Origin: an uncultured Brachyspira sp.
Lineage (GTDB): Bacteria > Spirochaetota > Brachyspiria > Brachyspirales > Brachyspiraceae
Direction of reading: 5' to 3'
Assembly: GCA_934725525.1 (NCBI GenBank)
Contig: CAKVCG010000045.1
Span: forward strand, 1-12,073
DNA: 12,073 bases
Part shown: piece after piece, positions 1-6,130 of the stretch
Position numbering within the stretch: position 1 is the first letter of the stretch
Layout of the letters: every line of letters starts with the position of its first letter
Made by a program: the position numbers and the translations under genes
Notes under the pieces: model-generated
The model's database searches: none
What the model saw: only the letters and a program-made list of their open reading frames with translations
What the model was told of the DNA's origin: nothing

Positions 1-198
1 AAAGTGACAAGATTGGATATGGGATTTACAAATTTTGAAGACCAAAAACTAGCGATACATGAAGCTTTGGCAAAAAATGAAAATATAGATTATTCCGAAG
101 AGATTGTTAACTTCAATTTGTGGCAATATGTTCATAACGCTTCTTTACAAACGGCGGGAAGATTATTGGGCAGAAGTCTTATGGATTATTTGAGATAA
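1..198 (+). CDS. flgL: Flagellar hook-filament junction protein FlgL, C-terminal fragment
   Basis: Only the last 65 codons are present; the gene starts before the window. FlgL (HAP3) forms the junction between hook and filament, together with FlgK. The visible end has the usual C-terminal flagellin-like helix of FlgL: an Asp-Gln pair in 'FEDQKLAI', the acidic 'ENIDYSEEI' stretch, then 'ASLQTAGRLLGRSLMDYLR', matching the family's A-S-L...SL-DYL ending. The following fliW and csrA genes give independent support, because flgK-flgL-fliW-csrA is a known flagellar order in spirochaetes. In this group the flagella are periplasmic. Identification rests on a short fragment; another flagellin-like protein is possible but less likely. 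Confidence 0.8.
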   Translation, partial: KVTRLDMGFTNFEDQKLAIHEALAKNENIDYSEEIVNFNLWQYVHNASLQTAGRLLGRSLMDYLR

Positions 199-259
199 TA
201 AATTTATTAATCGTAGCTTTATTTAACTTATTTAATTAAAAATCAAAGGAATATAATTT

Positions 260-727
260 ATGCCTGAAATAGAATCGAGAATATTGGGTAAAATAGAAGT
301 TTCCAATAAAACTCTTTACCATCTTAACGGAAGCATTTTAGCTTTTGAAGATTACGATGAATTTTATCTTGTCAATATGGACGGCGAAGGAACTTATAAA
401 ATACTTCAATCTAAAGACGATAAAAATATTTGCTTTATACTTATCGACCCTTTTTTGGTATTTAAAGATTATCAGCCCGATATACATGACGAGGATATAA
501 AATCATTGAGTATTGAAAGCGAGTCGGATATATATTTGCTAACTATAGTAACCGTTCCGAAAGGCGATTTGAAATCTATGACGGCAAATTTGATAGCGCC
601 GATAGTTTTTAATATTAAGAATCATAAGGCAAAACAATGCACCGCTTTGGGAGATAAATATACGACTAAACATTTTATACTATCCGAAGATGACAATAAC
701 GAAAACGATAAAAAGGAAAAAAAATAA
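260..727 (+). CDS. fliW: Flagellar assembly factor FliW (CsrA antagonist)
   Basis: FliW is a small cytoplasmic protein that binds CsrA and blocks its RNA binding; free flagellin displaces FliW, so CsrA activity is tied to filament export. The 155 residues fit the family length (about 150). Visible family features are the 'ILQS' strand (residues 48-51), 'FILIDP' (59-64), 'DYQPDI' (70-75) and 'TANLIAPIVFN' (108-118). The last dozen residues are a charged Asp/Asn/Lys tail whose codons also contain the ribosome site of csrA. The ATG at 260 has AAAGGA (245-250) upstream. The gene is 61 bases after flgL on the same strand and its stop codon abuts the csrA start, so it is probably part of the flgL operon. 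Fold and partner are established for the family; the role here is inferred. Confidence 0.93.
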   Translation: MPEIESRILGKIEVSNKTLYHLNGSILAFEDYDEFYLVNMDGEGTYKILQSKDDKNICFILIDPFLVFKDYQPDIHDEDIKSLSIESESDIYLLTIVTVPKGDLKSMTANLIAPIVFNIKNHKAKQCTALGDKYTTKHFILSEDDNNENDKKEKK

Positions 728-973
728 ATGCTTGTGCTTTCGAGAAAAATTAATCAAAGTATAGTCATCGGAGACAATATAGAAATAATGCTCGTCGATA
801 TAAGAGGCGACCAAATTAAACTAGGAATAAACGCTCCGAAAACGGTTAAAATTTTCAGAAAGGAAGTTTACGAAGAAGTTAAGAGTCAAAATCTTGAAGC
901 GTCTCAATCCACTATAGAAGAATTAAATATTTTAAGTTCGTTCGTTAAAAATAAATTGGAAAATAATAAATAA
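728..973 (+). CDS. csrA: Carbon storage / translational regulator CsrA
   Basis: CsrA is a dimeric RNA-binding protein that binds GGA-containing hairpins, often over ribosome sites, to repress or stabilise mRNAs; in FliW-containing bacteria the main target is flagellin mRNA. The start 'MLVLSRK' and 'IKLGINAPK' (residues 30-38) followed by 'RKEVYEEV' (44-51) are diagnostic. Arg6 and Arg44, key RNA-contact residues in the E. coli protein, are present; the residue before Arg44 is Phe rather than the common His. At 81 residues it is longer than E. coli CsrA (61), and the extra C-terminal segment fits FliW-regulated CsrA proteins, where it contacts FliW. The ATG follows the fliW TAA with no gap, and AAGGA (713-717) lies 10 bases upstream inside fliW, so translation is probably coupled. 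No GC-rich terminator is visible in 974-1087. Confidence 0.96.
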   Translation: MLVLSRKINQSIVIGDNIEIMLVDIRGDQIKLGINAPKTVKIFRKEVYEEVKSQNLEASQSTIEELNILSSFVKNKLENNK

Positions 974-1026
974 TTTCTATTATTCTTTTATTAGTTATTT
1001 TAGTTAAAATAAATTCTATTTTATTA

Positions 1027-1054
1027 TTGATTTTTAAATCATATATAGTATTAT
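1027..1054 (+). promoter_or_regulatory. Candidate promoter of the ankyrin-repeat gene
   Basis: TTGATT (1027-1032), a 16-base spacer, then TATTAT (1049-1054), placing transcription start near 1061, about 27 bases before the ATG. Such matches occur easily by chance in DNA this AT-rich, so support is modest. Confidence 0.4.
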
Positions 1055-1087
1055 ATAAATACTTAATTTTTTATAAAGAGAGAGCGT

Positions 1088-3061
1088 ATGTTTTTTAAAA
1101 GGTTATGGTTATTTATTATTTTTATAAGTTTGTTTTCAAATATATCCGCATTTGCCCAAAACGAAAAATTAACTAAAGACGAAAGAGCGCTTTTGGATGC
1201 TGCTAAAACTGGAAAAGTAAAAAATGTTGAAAGACTTTTAAAAAAAGATATTAATATAAATGTAGCGGATACGGAAGACTCAAAAAATACCGCTTTAATA
1301 TACGCCTCCGATTTTGGACATAAAGATGTGGTAAAAATTCTTGTCGATGCTGGTGCTGATATAGACGCGAGAAATGAAGCGGGAGAGACGGCGATTATAA
1401 AAAGCGTTTTCGCTATAAATTTTGAGCAAATAGACAGCAAGAATTATAATAATTATAGCGAAATAATAGATATGCTTTTAAATAAAAACGCCAATCTTAA
1501 ATACGAAAATTCAAATAAAGAAACTGCCTTGATGCTCGCTCCAAACGGATTGAGAAGCAAATTGATAAGAAAAGTTAAAGACAATAGAGGAAATGTAAAA
1601 GATGCTTTCGGAGATTATCCCGTAATTTATGCTGCTTCCAAAAACGATATTTATTTACTCAGAACATTAATAAACGAAAAAGCGGATATTAACGAACAAG
1701 ACGAAAACGGAGATACGGCTTTAATTATCGCTTCATATTGGGGGAGATATTCTATAGCAAAAACTTTAATAGACGGAAAAGCTAAATTAAATATTACAAA
1801 TAATAGGGGGGAAAGCGCTTTAAAAAATGCCGTCTACAATAAACATTATAATATAGCGGACGCTTTAATAAAGGCAAAAGCCGATTTAAACATAAAGGTC
1901 GGTAACGAAAATCTTTTATTATTTTTATCTAAAAATGCTTATAATTACGATTATAGCGGAAGTATAAGGAATATACTTAATTCTGGTATTGATGTAAACG
2001 ATAAAGATGAAAACGGAAACACGGCGTTAATCAATATAGTATCTGGAAAAGAAGATAAAAACCAATTAAAGAAAATAAGAGCCGTTATAAGCGGAAGAGC
2101 GAATATTAATATTCAAAATAAAGAAGGTTTAACCGCTTTAATGTTAATTGCATCGAGCGGAGATGATTCTACGATTAGAGCGCTTATTTCGGCAAAAGCA
2201 GATTTGGATGCGGAAGATAAAGATGGAAATACGGCATTAATATACGCGGTTCAAAATAACAATGTCGGAGGAGCTAAAGCGATAATAAGAGGAAAACCGA
2301 ATTTAAATAAACAAAATAAAAACGGAAATAACGCGTTAATGATAGCTTCGGAAAACGGTTTTGAAGAAGTGGTTCGAAGTTTGATATCGGCAAAAGCAAA
2401 TTTAGATATGCAAAATAATAAAGGGGATACGGCTTTACTTTTGAGCGTTTATAATAAAAAAAATAATGTGGTGAAAATTCTTATAGATGCGGGAGCGGAT
2501 ATTAATATAAAAAATAAAGATAACAAGGATATATTATCCGTTATAAGAAAAGGATACGATTATTTAAACATTATAGAAATCGTTTGCCCTATAACTTCAA
2601 AAGAAGAAAGTTTTATAGATTATGCTAAAAACGATATAAGCGGCGTTAAAAACCTTTTAAACGATAAATCCGTAAATATAGACGCTCAAAATAAATTTGG
2701 AGATACGGCTTTAATAAAAGCTTCTTTCAATGGACAAAACGAAATAGTATCGACACTGCTTAATGCAAATGTCAATTTGAACATACAGGATAATTTTGGG
2801 CATACCGCTTTAATAGACGCCTCAAGGCAGGGGTATGATAAAATTGCCAAACAACTTATAGACGCAAAAGCCAATTTAAATATTCAAAATATTTATGGTA
2901 AGACGGCTCTAATACTCGCATCATTTTATAATCATTCGGATATTGTAAAAATGCTTGTAGATGCGGGCGCAAATAAAAATATAAAAGATAATGACGGCAA
3001 AACCGCTTTAATATATGCAAGGGAAAAAGGCTATAGCGATATAGTAAATTTATTAAGATAA
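1088..3061 (+). CDS. Exported ankyrin-repeat protein (about 17 repeats)
   Basis: The 657-residue protein begins with a clear signal peptide: Lys4-Arg5, a hydrophobic core (6-16) and a probable signal peptidase I site after Ala-Phe-Ala (21-23). With no later membrane segment, the mature protein should be periplasmic or released. The rest is ankyrin repeats, whose helical pairs mediate protein-protein contacts. The 'TAL' positions fall at a strict 33-residue spacing in two blocks (near 349, 382, 415, 448 and 540, 573, 606, 639), with looser repeats near 68, 101, 146, 178, 210, 243 and 312. The array is interrupted at about 481-508, which contains the only cysteine (Cys500). The segment after the break resembles the first repeat after the signal peptide, suggesting two joined arrays. 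AAAGAGAG (1075-1082) precedes the ATG. The binding partner is unknown and no enzymatic domain is visible. Confidence 0.9.
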   Translation: MFFKRLWLFIIFISLFSNISAFAQNEKLTKDERALLDAAKTGKVKNVERLLKKDININVADTEDSKNTALIYASDFGHKDVVKILVDAGADIDARNEAGETAIIKSVFAINFEQIDSKNYNNYSEIIDMLLNKNANLKYENSNKETALMLAPNGLRSKLIRKVKDNRGNVKDAFGDYPVIYAASKNDIYLLRTLINEKADINEQDENGDTALIIASYWGRYSIAKTLIDGKAKLNITNNRGESALKNAVYNKHYNIADALIKAKADLNIKVGNENLLLFLSKNAYNYDYSGSIRNILNSGIDVNDKDENGNTALINIVSGKEDKNQLKKIRAVISGRANINIQNKEGLTALMLIASSGDDSTIRALISAKADLDAEDKDGNTALIYAVQNNNVGGAKAIIRGKPNLNKQNKNGNNALMIASENGFEEVVRSLISAKANLDMQNNKGDTALLLSVYNKKNNVVKILIDAGADINIKNKDNKDILSVIRKGYDYLNIIEIVCPITSKEESFIDYAKNDISGVKNLLNDKSVNIDAQNKFGDTALIKASFNGQNEIVSTLLNANVNLNIQDNFGHTALIDASRQGYDKIAKQLIDAKANLNIQNIYGKTALILASFYNHSDIVKMLVDAGANKNIKDNDGKTALIYAREKGYSDIVNLLR

Positions 3062-3108
3062 AATGATTAAAAATTTAGCTATTAAAATAAATATTTTTAT
3101 ACAGTACG

Positions 3109-3138
3109 AGCCATTATTATAATTTTTGGCTGTTTTTT
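3109..3138 (+). terminator. Weak hairpin terminator after the ankyrin gene
   Basis: AGCCA (3109-3113) pairs with TGGCT (3127-3131) around a 13-base AT-rich loop, followed by G and six T residues (3133-3138). The stem is short, but this is the only stem-plus-T-run candidate between the ankyrin gene and the next gene. Confidence 0.4.
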
Positions 3139-3155
3139 CATTGCAAAACTCTTTA

Positions 3156-3183
3156 TTGATAAATATTTTTTATGTTATATCAT
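3156..3183 (+). promoter_or_regulatory. Candidate promoter of the 3217 lipoprotein gene
   Basis: TTGATA (3156-3161), 16 bases, TATCAT (3178-3183); start expected near 3190, giving a leader of about 27 bases. The location, after a terminator-like hairpin and before a gene start, fits, but the base composition makes such calls weak. Confidence 0.35.
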
Positions 3184-3216
3184 ATTGATAAAATTAATTA
3201 ATTAGATTTTTATTTT

Positions 3217-3828
3217 ATGAGATTATTTTTACTAATTCCTATATCGTTTTTTTTATTTTCATGTTTAACGACTCCGAAAATAGATTTGAAAAATAACGAT
3301 TCTAAAATTTGGATAGACAATATTAAAAATAAAACGGTTGCGGACGATTACGAAAATATTTATAGGTTTGATAATAAAGCCGATTTGAATATATTTATTT
3401 ACGGATATTATTCTACCGCAATAAAATATAAACTTTTTGAAGTCAAAAACGAGCGAGCTTTTTATTATAACAAAACGACTTTGAAAAGCTATATAATTAA
3501 AACTTTGCCAAATTTGAATTTTTACGATTTTAATTTGTCAAAAAAATTATATAATCCTACAAAACAAGTCGCGTATTTTGAAAATAATTTTAAGAATAAA
3601 AATATTTATATCGTTATCGGATTAATATTGAAAGATAATATTTTGTATGTCGCTAAAGATTATTCTGAAGATTACAAAAATAAATTAAATTTATGGTTTG
3701 AAAATAACGGAAATTTTGACGAAAACGAATGGCAACCGATTTTAAGCGCCGATTGGAATTCTTATCCTCTGCCGACAAAAGACGATTTGGATTGGGAAAA
3801 TATTTATAAAATTGGCGAAATAATTTAA
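3217..3828 (+). CDS. Putative lipoprotein of unknown function
   Basis: I do not recognise a family. The 203-residue product starts with Arg2, a hydrophobic stretch (3-15) and 'LFSC' at residues 13-16, a loose lipobox of the kind used by spirochaetes, so Cys16 is the expected lipidated N-terminus of a membrane-anchored protein. The mature part is rich in Asn, Lys, Tyr, Phe and Asp with no further hydrophobic segment, and ends in an aromatic and acidic region ('WFENNGNFDENEW', 'DDLDWENIY'). No purine-rich ribosome site is visible before the ATG: the 16 bases upstream are nearly all A and T. Even so, the start is supported by the immediate signal sequence. It stands alone between the ankyrin gene and trhA, with more than 120 bases on each side. 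Confidence 0.78.
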   Translation: MRLFLLIPISFFLFSCLTTPKIDLKNNDSKIWIDNIKNKTVADDYENIYRFDNKADLNIFIYGYYSTAIKYKLFEVKNERAFYYNKTTLKSYIIKTLPNLNFYDFNLSKKLYNPTKQVAYFENNFKNKNIYIVIGLILKDNILYVAKDYSEDYKNKLNLWFENNGNFDENEWQPILSADWNSYPLPTKDDLDWENIYKIGEII

Positions 3829-3954
3829 AATATAGTTATAATATCCTATAAAAATCTGCAAAAATTTTGTAAAAATAGTTATTTCTTTTTATTCCATTTT
3901 TTATTAAATATTTTATTATTTGTCTTAAAATCAGTTTAAATTAATAAATTTTTT

Positions 3955-3958
3955 GGAG
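3955..3958 (+). promoter_or_regulatory. Ribosome binding site that fixes the trhA start
   Basis: GGAG sits six bases before the ATG at 3965. A TTG at 3953 opens the same frame four codons earlier, but its last G is the first base of this GGAG, so the ATG is the better start. Confidence 0.8.
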
Positions 3959-3964
3959 AATAAA

Positions 3965-4666
3965 ATGGAAAATAGTATTTTATACGATAAAGATAATTTT
4001 AAAAATACAAAAGCGTTAAATAAAAGTAAAAAGAAAAATAGAATAGGCGAGCTTTATTCTGCTCTTTCGCATGGAGCGGGAGCTTTGCTTGCGATTGCTG
4101 GCTTCGTTCTTATGCTTGTGAGGGTTCATAATAAAAACGCCGTTATTCCCGTTATAATTTACGGAGTCGGAATAATTCTTCTCTATACTTTTAGCTCTCT
4201 TTATCATTTTCTGCCGAGCGGAAAAGCTAAAAATATTTTTCGCAAATTCGACCATATAAGCATATATATTTTTATAGCGGCGACTTATACTCCTTTATGC
4301 GTTTTTTCGCTTCCAAGAAATATTGGGATTTTGATTTTGGCTGTAATATGGACTTGCGCGATTTTGGGCGTCATATCGAATACTATTCTTATTTATAAAA
4401 GTCCTATACTCACAATAATTTTATATATTTCAATGGGTTGGATTATAGCTTTTGCGTTTAAACCTTTGATGAGCGAATTTGAAATATTAAAATTGAATTG
4501 GTTAATTTGGGGAGGAATATTTTACACGATTGGAGCTTTTTTATACGCGCTTGGAAAAAAGTTTAACGACAGAACGAAACAATTTACTCATGATATTTTT
4601 CATATATTCGTCTTGATGGGTTCGTTTTCGCATTATTGGTTTTTATATCGGTATGTTATAGTATAA
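3965..4666 (+). CDS. trhA: PAQR/hemolysin III family membrane protein TrhA
   Basis: This is a seven-helix inner-membrane protein of the hemolysin III (YqfA/TrhA) branch of the PAQR superfamily, linked to membrane fluidity homeostasis in E. coli; the 'hemolysin' name comes from activity of homologues in heterologous tests. The 233 residues have about 27 polar N-terminal residues and then seven hydrophobic segments. Diagnostic motifs are 'ALSHGAGAL' (33-41), 'SSLYH' (77-81), 'FDHISIYIFIAATYTPL' (95-111) and 'HDIFHIFVLMGSFSH' (209-223). His81, His209 and His213 match the three zinc-binding histidines of PAQR proteins. The long lysine-rich cytoplasmic start ('KSKKKNR') is slightly extended for the family. 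It appears monocistronic. Calling it a virulence hemolysin is not supported by sequence alone. Confidence 0.92.
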   Translation: MENSILYDKDNFKNTKALNKSKKKNRIGELYSALSHGAGALLAIAGFVLMLVRVHNKNAVIPVIIYGVGIILLYTFSSLYHFLPSGKAKNIFRKFDHISIYIFIAATYTPLCVFSLPRNIGILILAVIWTCAILGVISNTILIYKSPILTIILYISMGWIIAFAFKPLMSEFEILKLNWLIWGGIFYTIGAFLYALGKKFNDRTKQFTHDIFHIFVLMGSFSHYWFLYRYVIV

Positions 4667-4809
4667 ATTTTTATTTTTAATTGTTGCAGTGTTTACATTT
4701 TATAACTAGACAAATGGATATTGTTATTATACTTCAACTTATATCAATAGAGTAGAGATAGTCAAAAATTAAGTAAATAAACTTATAATTTTATATATAA
4801 AATATAAAT

Positions 4810-4842
4810 AAAAAGGCATCGTTTTTAAGCGGTATCTTTTTT
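4810..4842 (+). terminator. Hairpin terminator downstream of trhA
   Basis: GGCATCG (4815-4821) pairs with CGGTATC (4830-4836) with one mismatch and two G-U pairs around an eight-base loop; flanking A5 and T6 runs extend the stem and give a T tail on the + strand. It lies about 145 bases after the trhA stop. The intervening 4667-4809 is AT-rich, with no ORF or RNA gene that I can support. Confidence 0.65.
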
Positions 4843-4852
4843 ATTTGTATTA

Positions 4853-4882
4853 TTCGCTTCACTCGGCAATACTCGTAATGAC
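4853..4882. repeat. Degenerate half copy of a GCAATGAC-type palindromic repeat
   Basis: This GC-richer patch, containing TTCGCTTCACTCGG and ending in CTCGTAATGAC, resembles the right half of the element at 6032-6116, which ends CTCGCTGCAATGAC. No matching left half is visible, so it looks like a decayed remnant. Similarity is short and imperfect. Confidence 0.4.
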
Positions 4883-4893
4883 ATGAATTATTT

Positions 4894-4921
4894 TTGACAT
4901 TTTTTATTTTTATTCTATTAT
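4894..4921 (+). promoter_or_regulatory. Promoter of mnmH
   Basis: A perfect -35 TTGACA (4894-4899), a 16-base spacer and TATTAT (4916-4921) form one of the better sigma-70-type promoters in the window. Transcription should start near 4928, giving a leader of about 28 bases. It begins 12 bases after the repeat remnant ends. Confidence 0.6.
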
Positions 4922-4955
4922 TTATTTATAAATTTTTGGAGTATAAAATAATTAA

Positions 4956-5990
4956 ATGGTAAAATATATCGATATAGAAGAATTCCTAAAATTAGAAAAA
5001 GAAAATTTTCCGATAATAGATGTTCGCTCGCCTGCAGAATATAATCATGCCCATATTCCCAAAGCTCATAATGTATATTTATTTGACGATAACGAGAGAA
5101 AAGAAATCGGAACTATATATAAACAAATCGGCAGAGCAGAAGCCGTTTTGAAAGGTTTAGAATTTGTCTCTCCAAGAATGACTATTATATTAAAATCGAT
5201 AGACGAAATAACTAAAAATTATAATAATCGCGATAATAAAAATAAAATACTTATGCATTGTTTCAGAGGAGGAATGCGAAGCGAATCTGTCGCTTGGCTA
5301 TGCTCGAATTATAAATACGATGTTTATGTTTTAAGAGGCGGTTATAAAAGCTATAGGCGCTATGCGTTGGATTCTTTTAATAAAAATTATAAAATATATT
5401 TACTTACGGGAAAAACGGGAAGCGGTAAAACTTTAATCTTAAACAAATTAAAAGAGCTTGGGCATAATGTTATCGATTTGGAATATTTGGCAAAACATAA
5501 AGGCTCGGCTTTCGGCGGAATAAACGAAGGAGAACAACCTACGCAGGAGCAATTTGAAAATGATTTGTCGAAAGAGCTTTGCAAATCGGGTAGCGATAAG
5601 ATATTATGGTTTGAGGATGAAAGTTATTTAATCGGGAAAATAGCTATCCCTAAACCTTTATTTAACGCTATGAAAGAACCTCAAAAAATTATTTATTTAA
5701 ATGTTTCAAAAGAGGGCAGGGCAAAATATATAACGGAAATTTACGGAAAATACGATATAAACGATTTGGAAAAATCAATTCTAAAAATTAAAAATCGTCT
5801 TGGAGGCGAGAGAACAAAAGAAGCTTTGGAGCTTTTGCATAGCGGAAAAATATACGAATGCGTTTTGACTCTGCTTTATTATTACGATAAGGCTTATAAA
5901 TTGAATATAGTCGAAGATAAACTTATAAATATAGAATGCGATAATTTGGATTTCGATTCGATAACAAAATTAATTTTAAGCAAAATATAA
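4956..5990 (+). CDS. mnmH: tRNA 2-selenouridine synthase MnmH (SelU/YbbB)
   Basis: MnmH replaces sulfur with selenium in the 2-thiouridine at wobble position 34 of tRNA Lys, Glu and Gln, using selenophosphate from SelD by way of a geranylated intermediate. The 344 residues show the two-domain layout: an N-terminal rhodanese domain (about 1-140) with 'IDVRSPAEY' (21-29) and 'MHCFRGGMRSESVAWL' (100-115), where Cys102 is the catalytic cysteine position, then a P-loop domain with 'TGKTGSGKT' (151-159) as Walker A. The extended 'RGGMRS' context separates MnmH from ordinary rhodaneses. The ATG is the earliest possible start because a TAA lies in frame directly before it (4953-4955). The nearest ribosome site, GGAG at 4938-4941, is 14 bases away, which is long. 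Selenium use by the organism is implied but would need selD, not seen here. Confidence 0.93.
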   Translation: MVKYIDIEEFLKLEKENFPIIDVRSPAEYNHAHIPKAHNVYLFDDNERKEIGTIYKQIGRAEAVLKGLEFVSPRMTIILKSIDEITKNYNNRDNKNKILMHCFRGGMRSESVAWLCSNYKYDVYVLRGGYKSYRRYALDSFNKNYKIYLLTGKTGSGKTLILNKLKELGHNVIDLEYLAKHKGSAFGGINEGEQPTQEQFENDLSKELCKSGSDKILWFEDESYLIGKIAIPKPLFNAMKEPQKIIYLNVSKEGRAKYITEIYGKYDINDLEKSILKIKNRLGGERTKEALELLHSGKIYECVLTLLYYYDKAYKLNIVEDKLINIECDNLDFDSITKLILSKI

Positions 5991-6023
5991 AAAAGACATC
6001 GCTTTTAATTGCAATGCCTCTTT
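5991..6023. terminator. Bidirectional terminator between mnmH and the mcp gene
   Basis: GACATCGC (5995-6002) pairs with GCAATGCC (6011-6018) around TTTTAATT with two mismatches. On the minus strand the hairpin is followed by six T residues; on the plus strand the tail is CTCTTTAT. It starts on the base after the mnmH stop and should serve both convergent genes. Confidence 0.6.
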
Positions 6024-6031
6024 ATATAATC

Positions 6032-6116
6032 GTCATTGCAAAGGCTTGACTGAAGAAATCCATACAAAATAGATTGACTCGCCTCCAACAGCGGGCTTTA
6101 GCCTCGCTGCAATGAC
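6032..6116. repeat. 85-bp palindromic repeat element (REP/MITE-like)
   Basis: The element starts GTCATTGCA (6032-6040) and ends TGCAATGAC (6108-6116), a perfect 9-bp terminal inverted repeat. Inside, AATC and GATT flank the central CATACAAAATA, so the sequence can fold as a long imperfect hairpin. It is clearly GC-richer than its surroundings, has no ORF, and lies between the ends of two convergent genes, the usual site of such small repeats. From memory, similar GCAATGAC-ended palindromes are dispersed in several AT-rich bacterial genomes including Brachyspira; copy number cannot be checked here. Confidence 0.65.
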
Positions 6117-6130
6117 TATTTAATTTTTAT

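Noticed and set aside
1063..1440. 125-codon minus-strand ORF over the ankyrin gene start
   Set aside because: It is antisense to a clear signal peptide and ankyrin repeats, and its Ser/Ala/Phe-rich product is a typical shadow translation.
2686..2874. 62-codon minus-strand ORF within the ankyrin repeats
   Set aside because: It is the antisense of repeat codons and shows no coding signature of its own.
1088..3061. Ankyrin repeats as possible DNA tandem repeats or a CRISPR-like array
   Set aside because: The 99-base periodicity is at protein level; the DNA copies have diverged and there are no identical repeats with unique spacers.
3854..3877. GCAAAA/TTTTGT stem after the first lipoprotein as a terminator
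   Set aside because: The stem is almost all A-T and is followed by A residues, not a T tail.
3953..3964. TTG start for trhA four codons upstream
   Set aside because: Its G is part of the GGAG ribosome site of the ATG at 3965, which has ideal spacing.
4667..4809. Small RNA or short peptide gene downstream of trhA
   Set aside because: The only short frame is 13 codons without a ribosome site, and no stable fold or promoter stands out.
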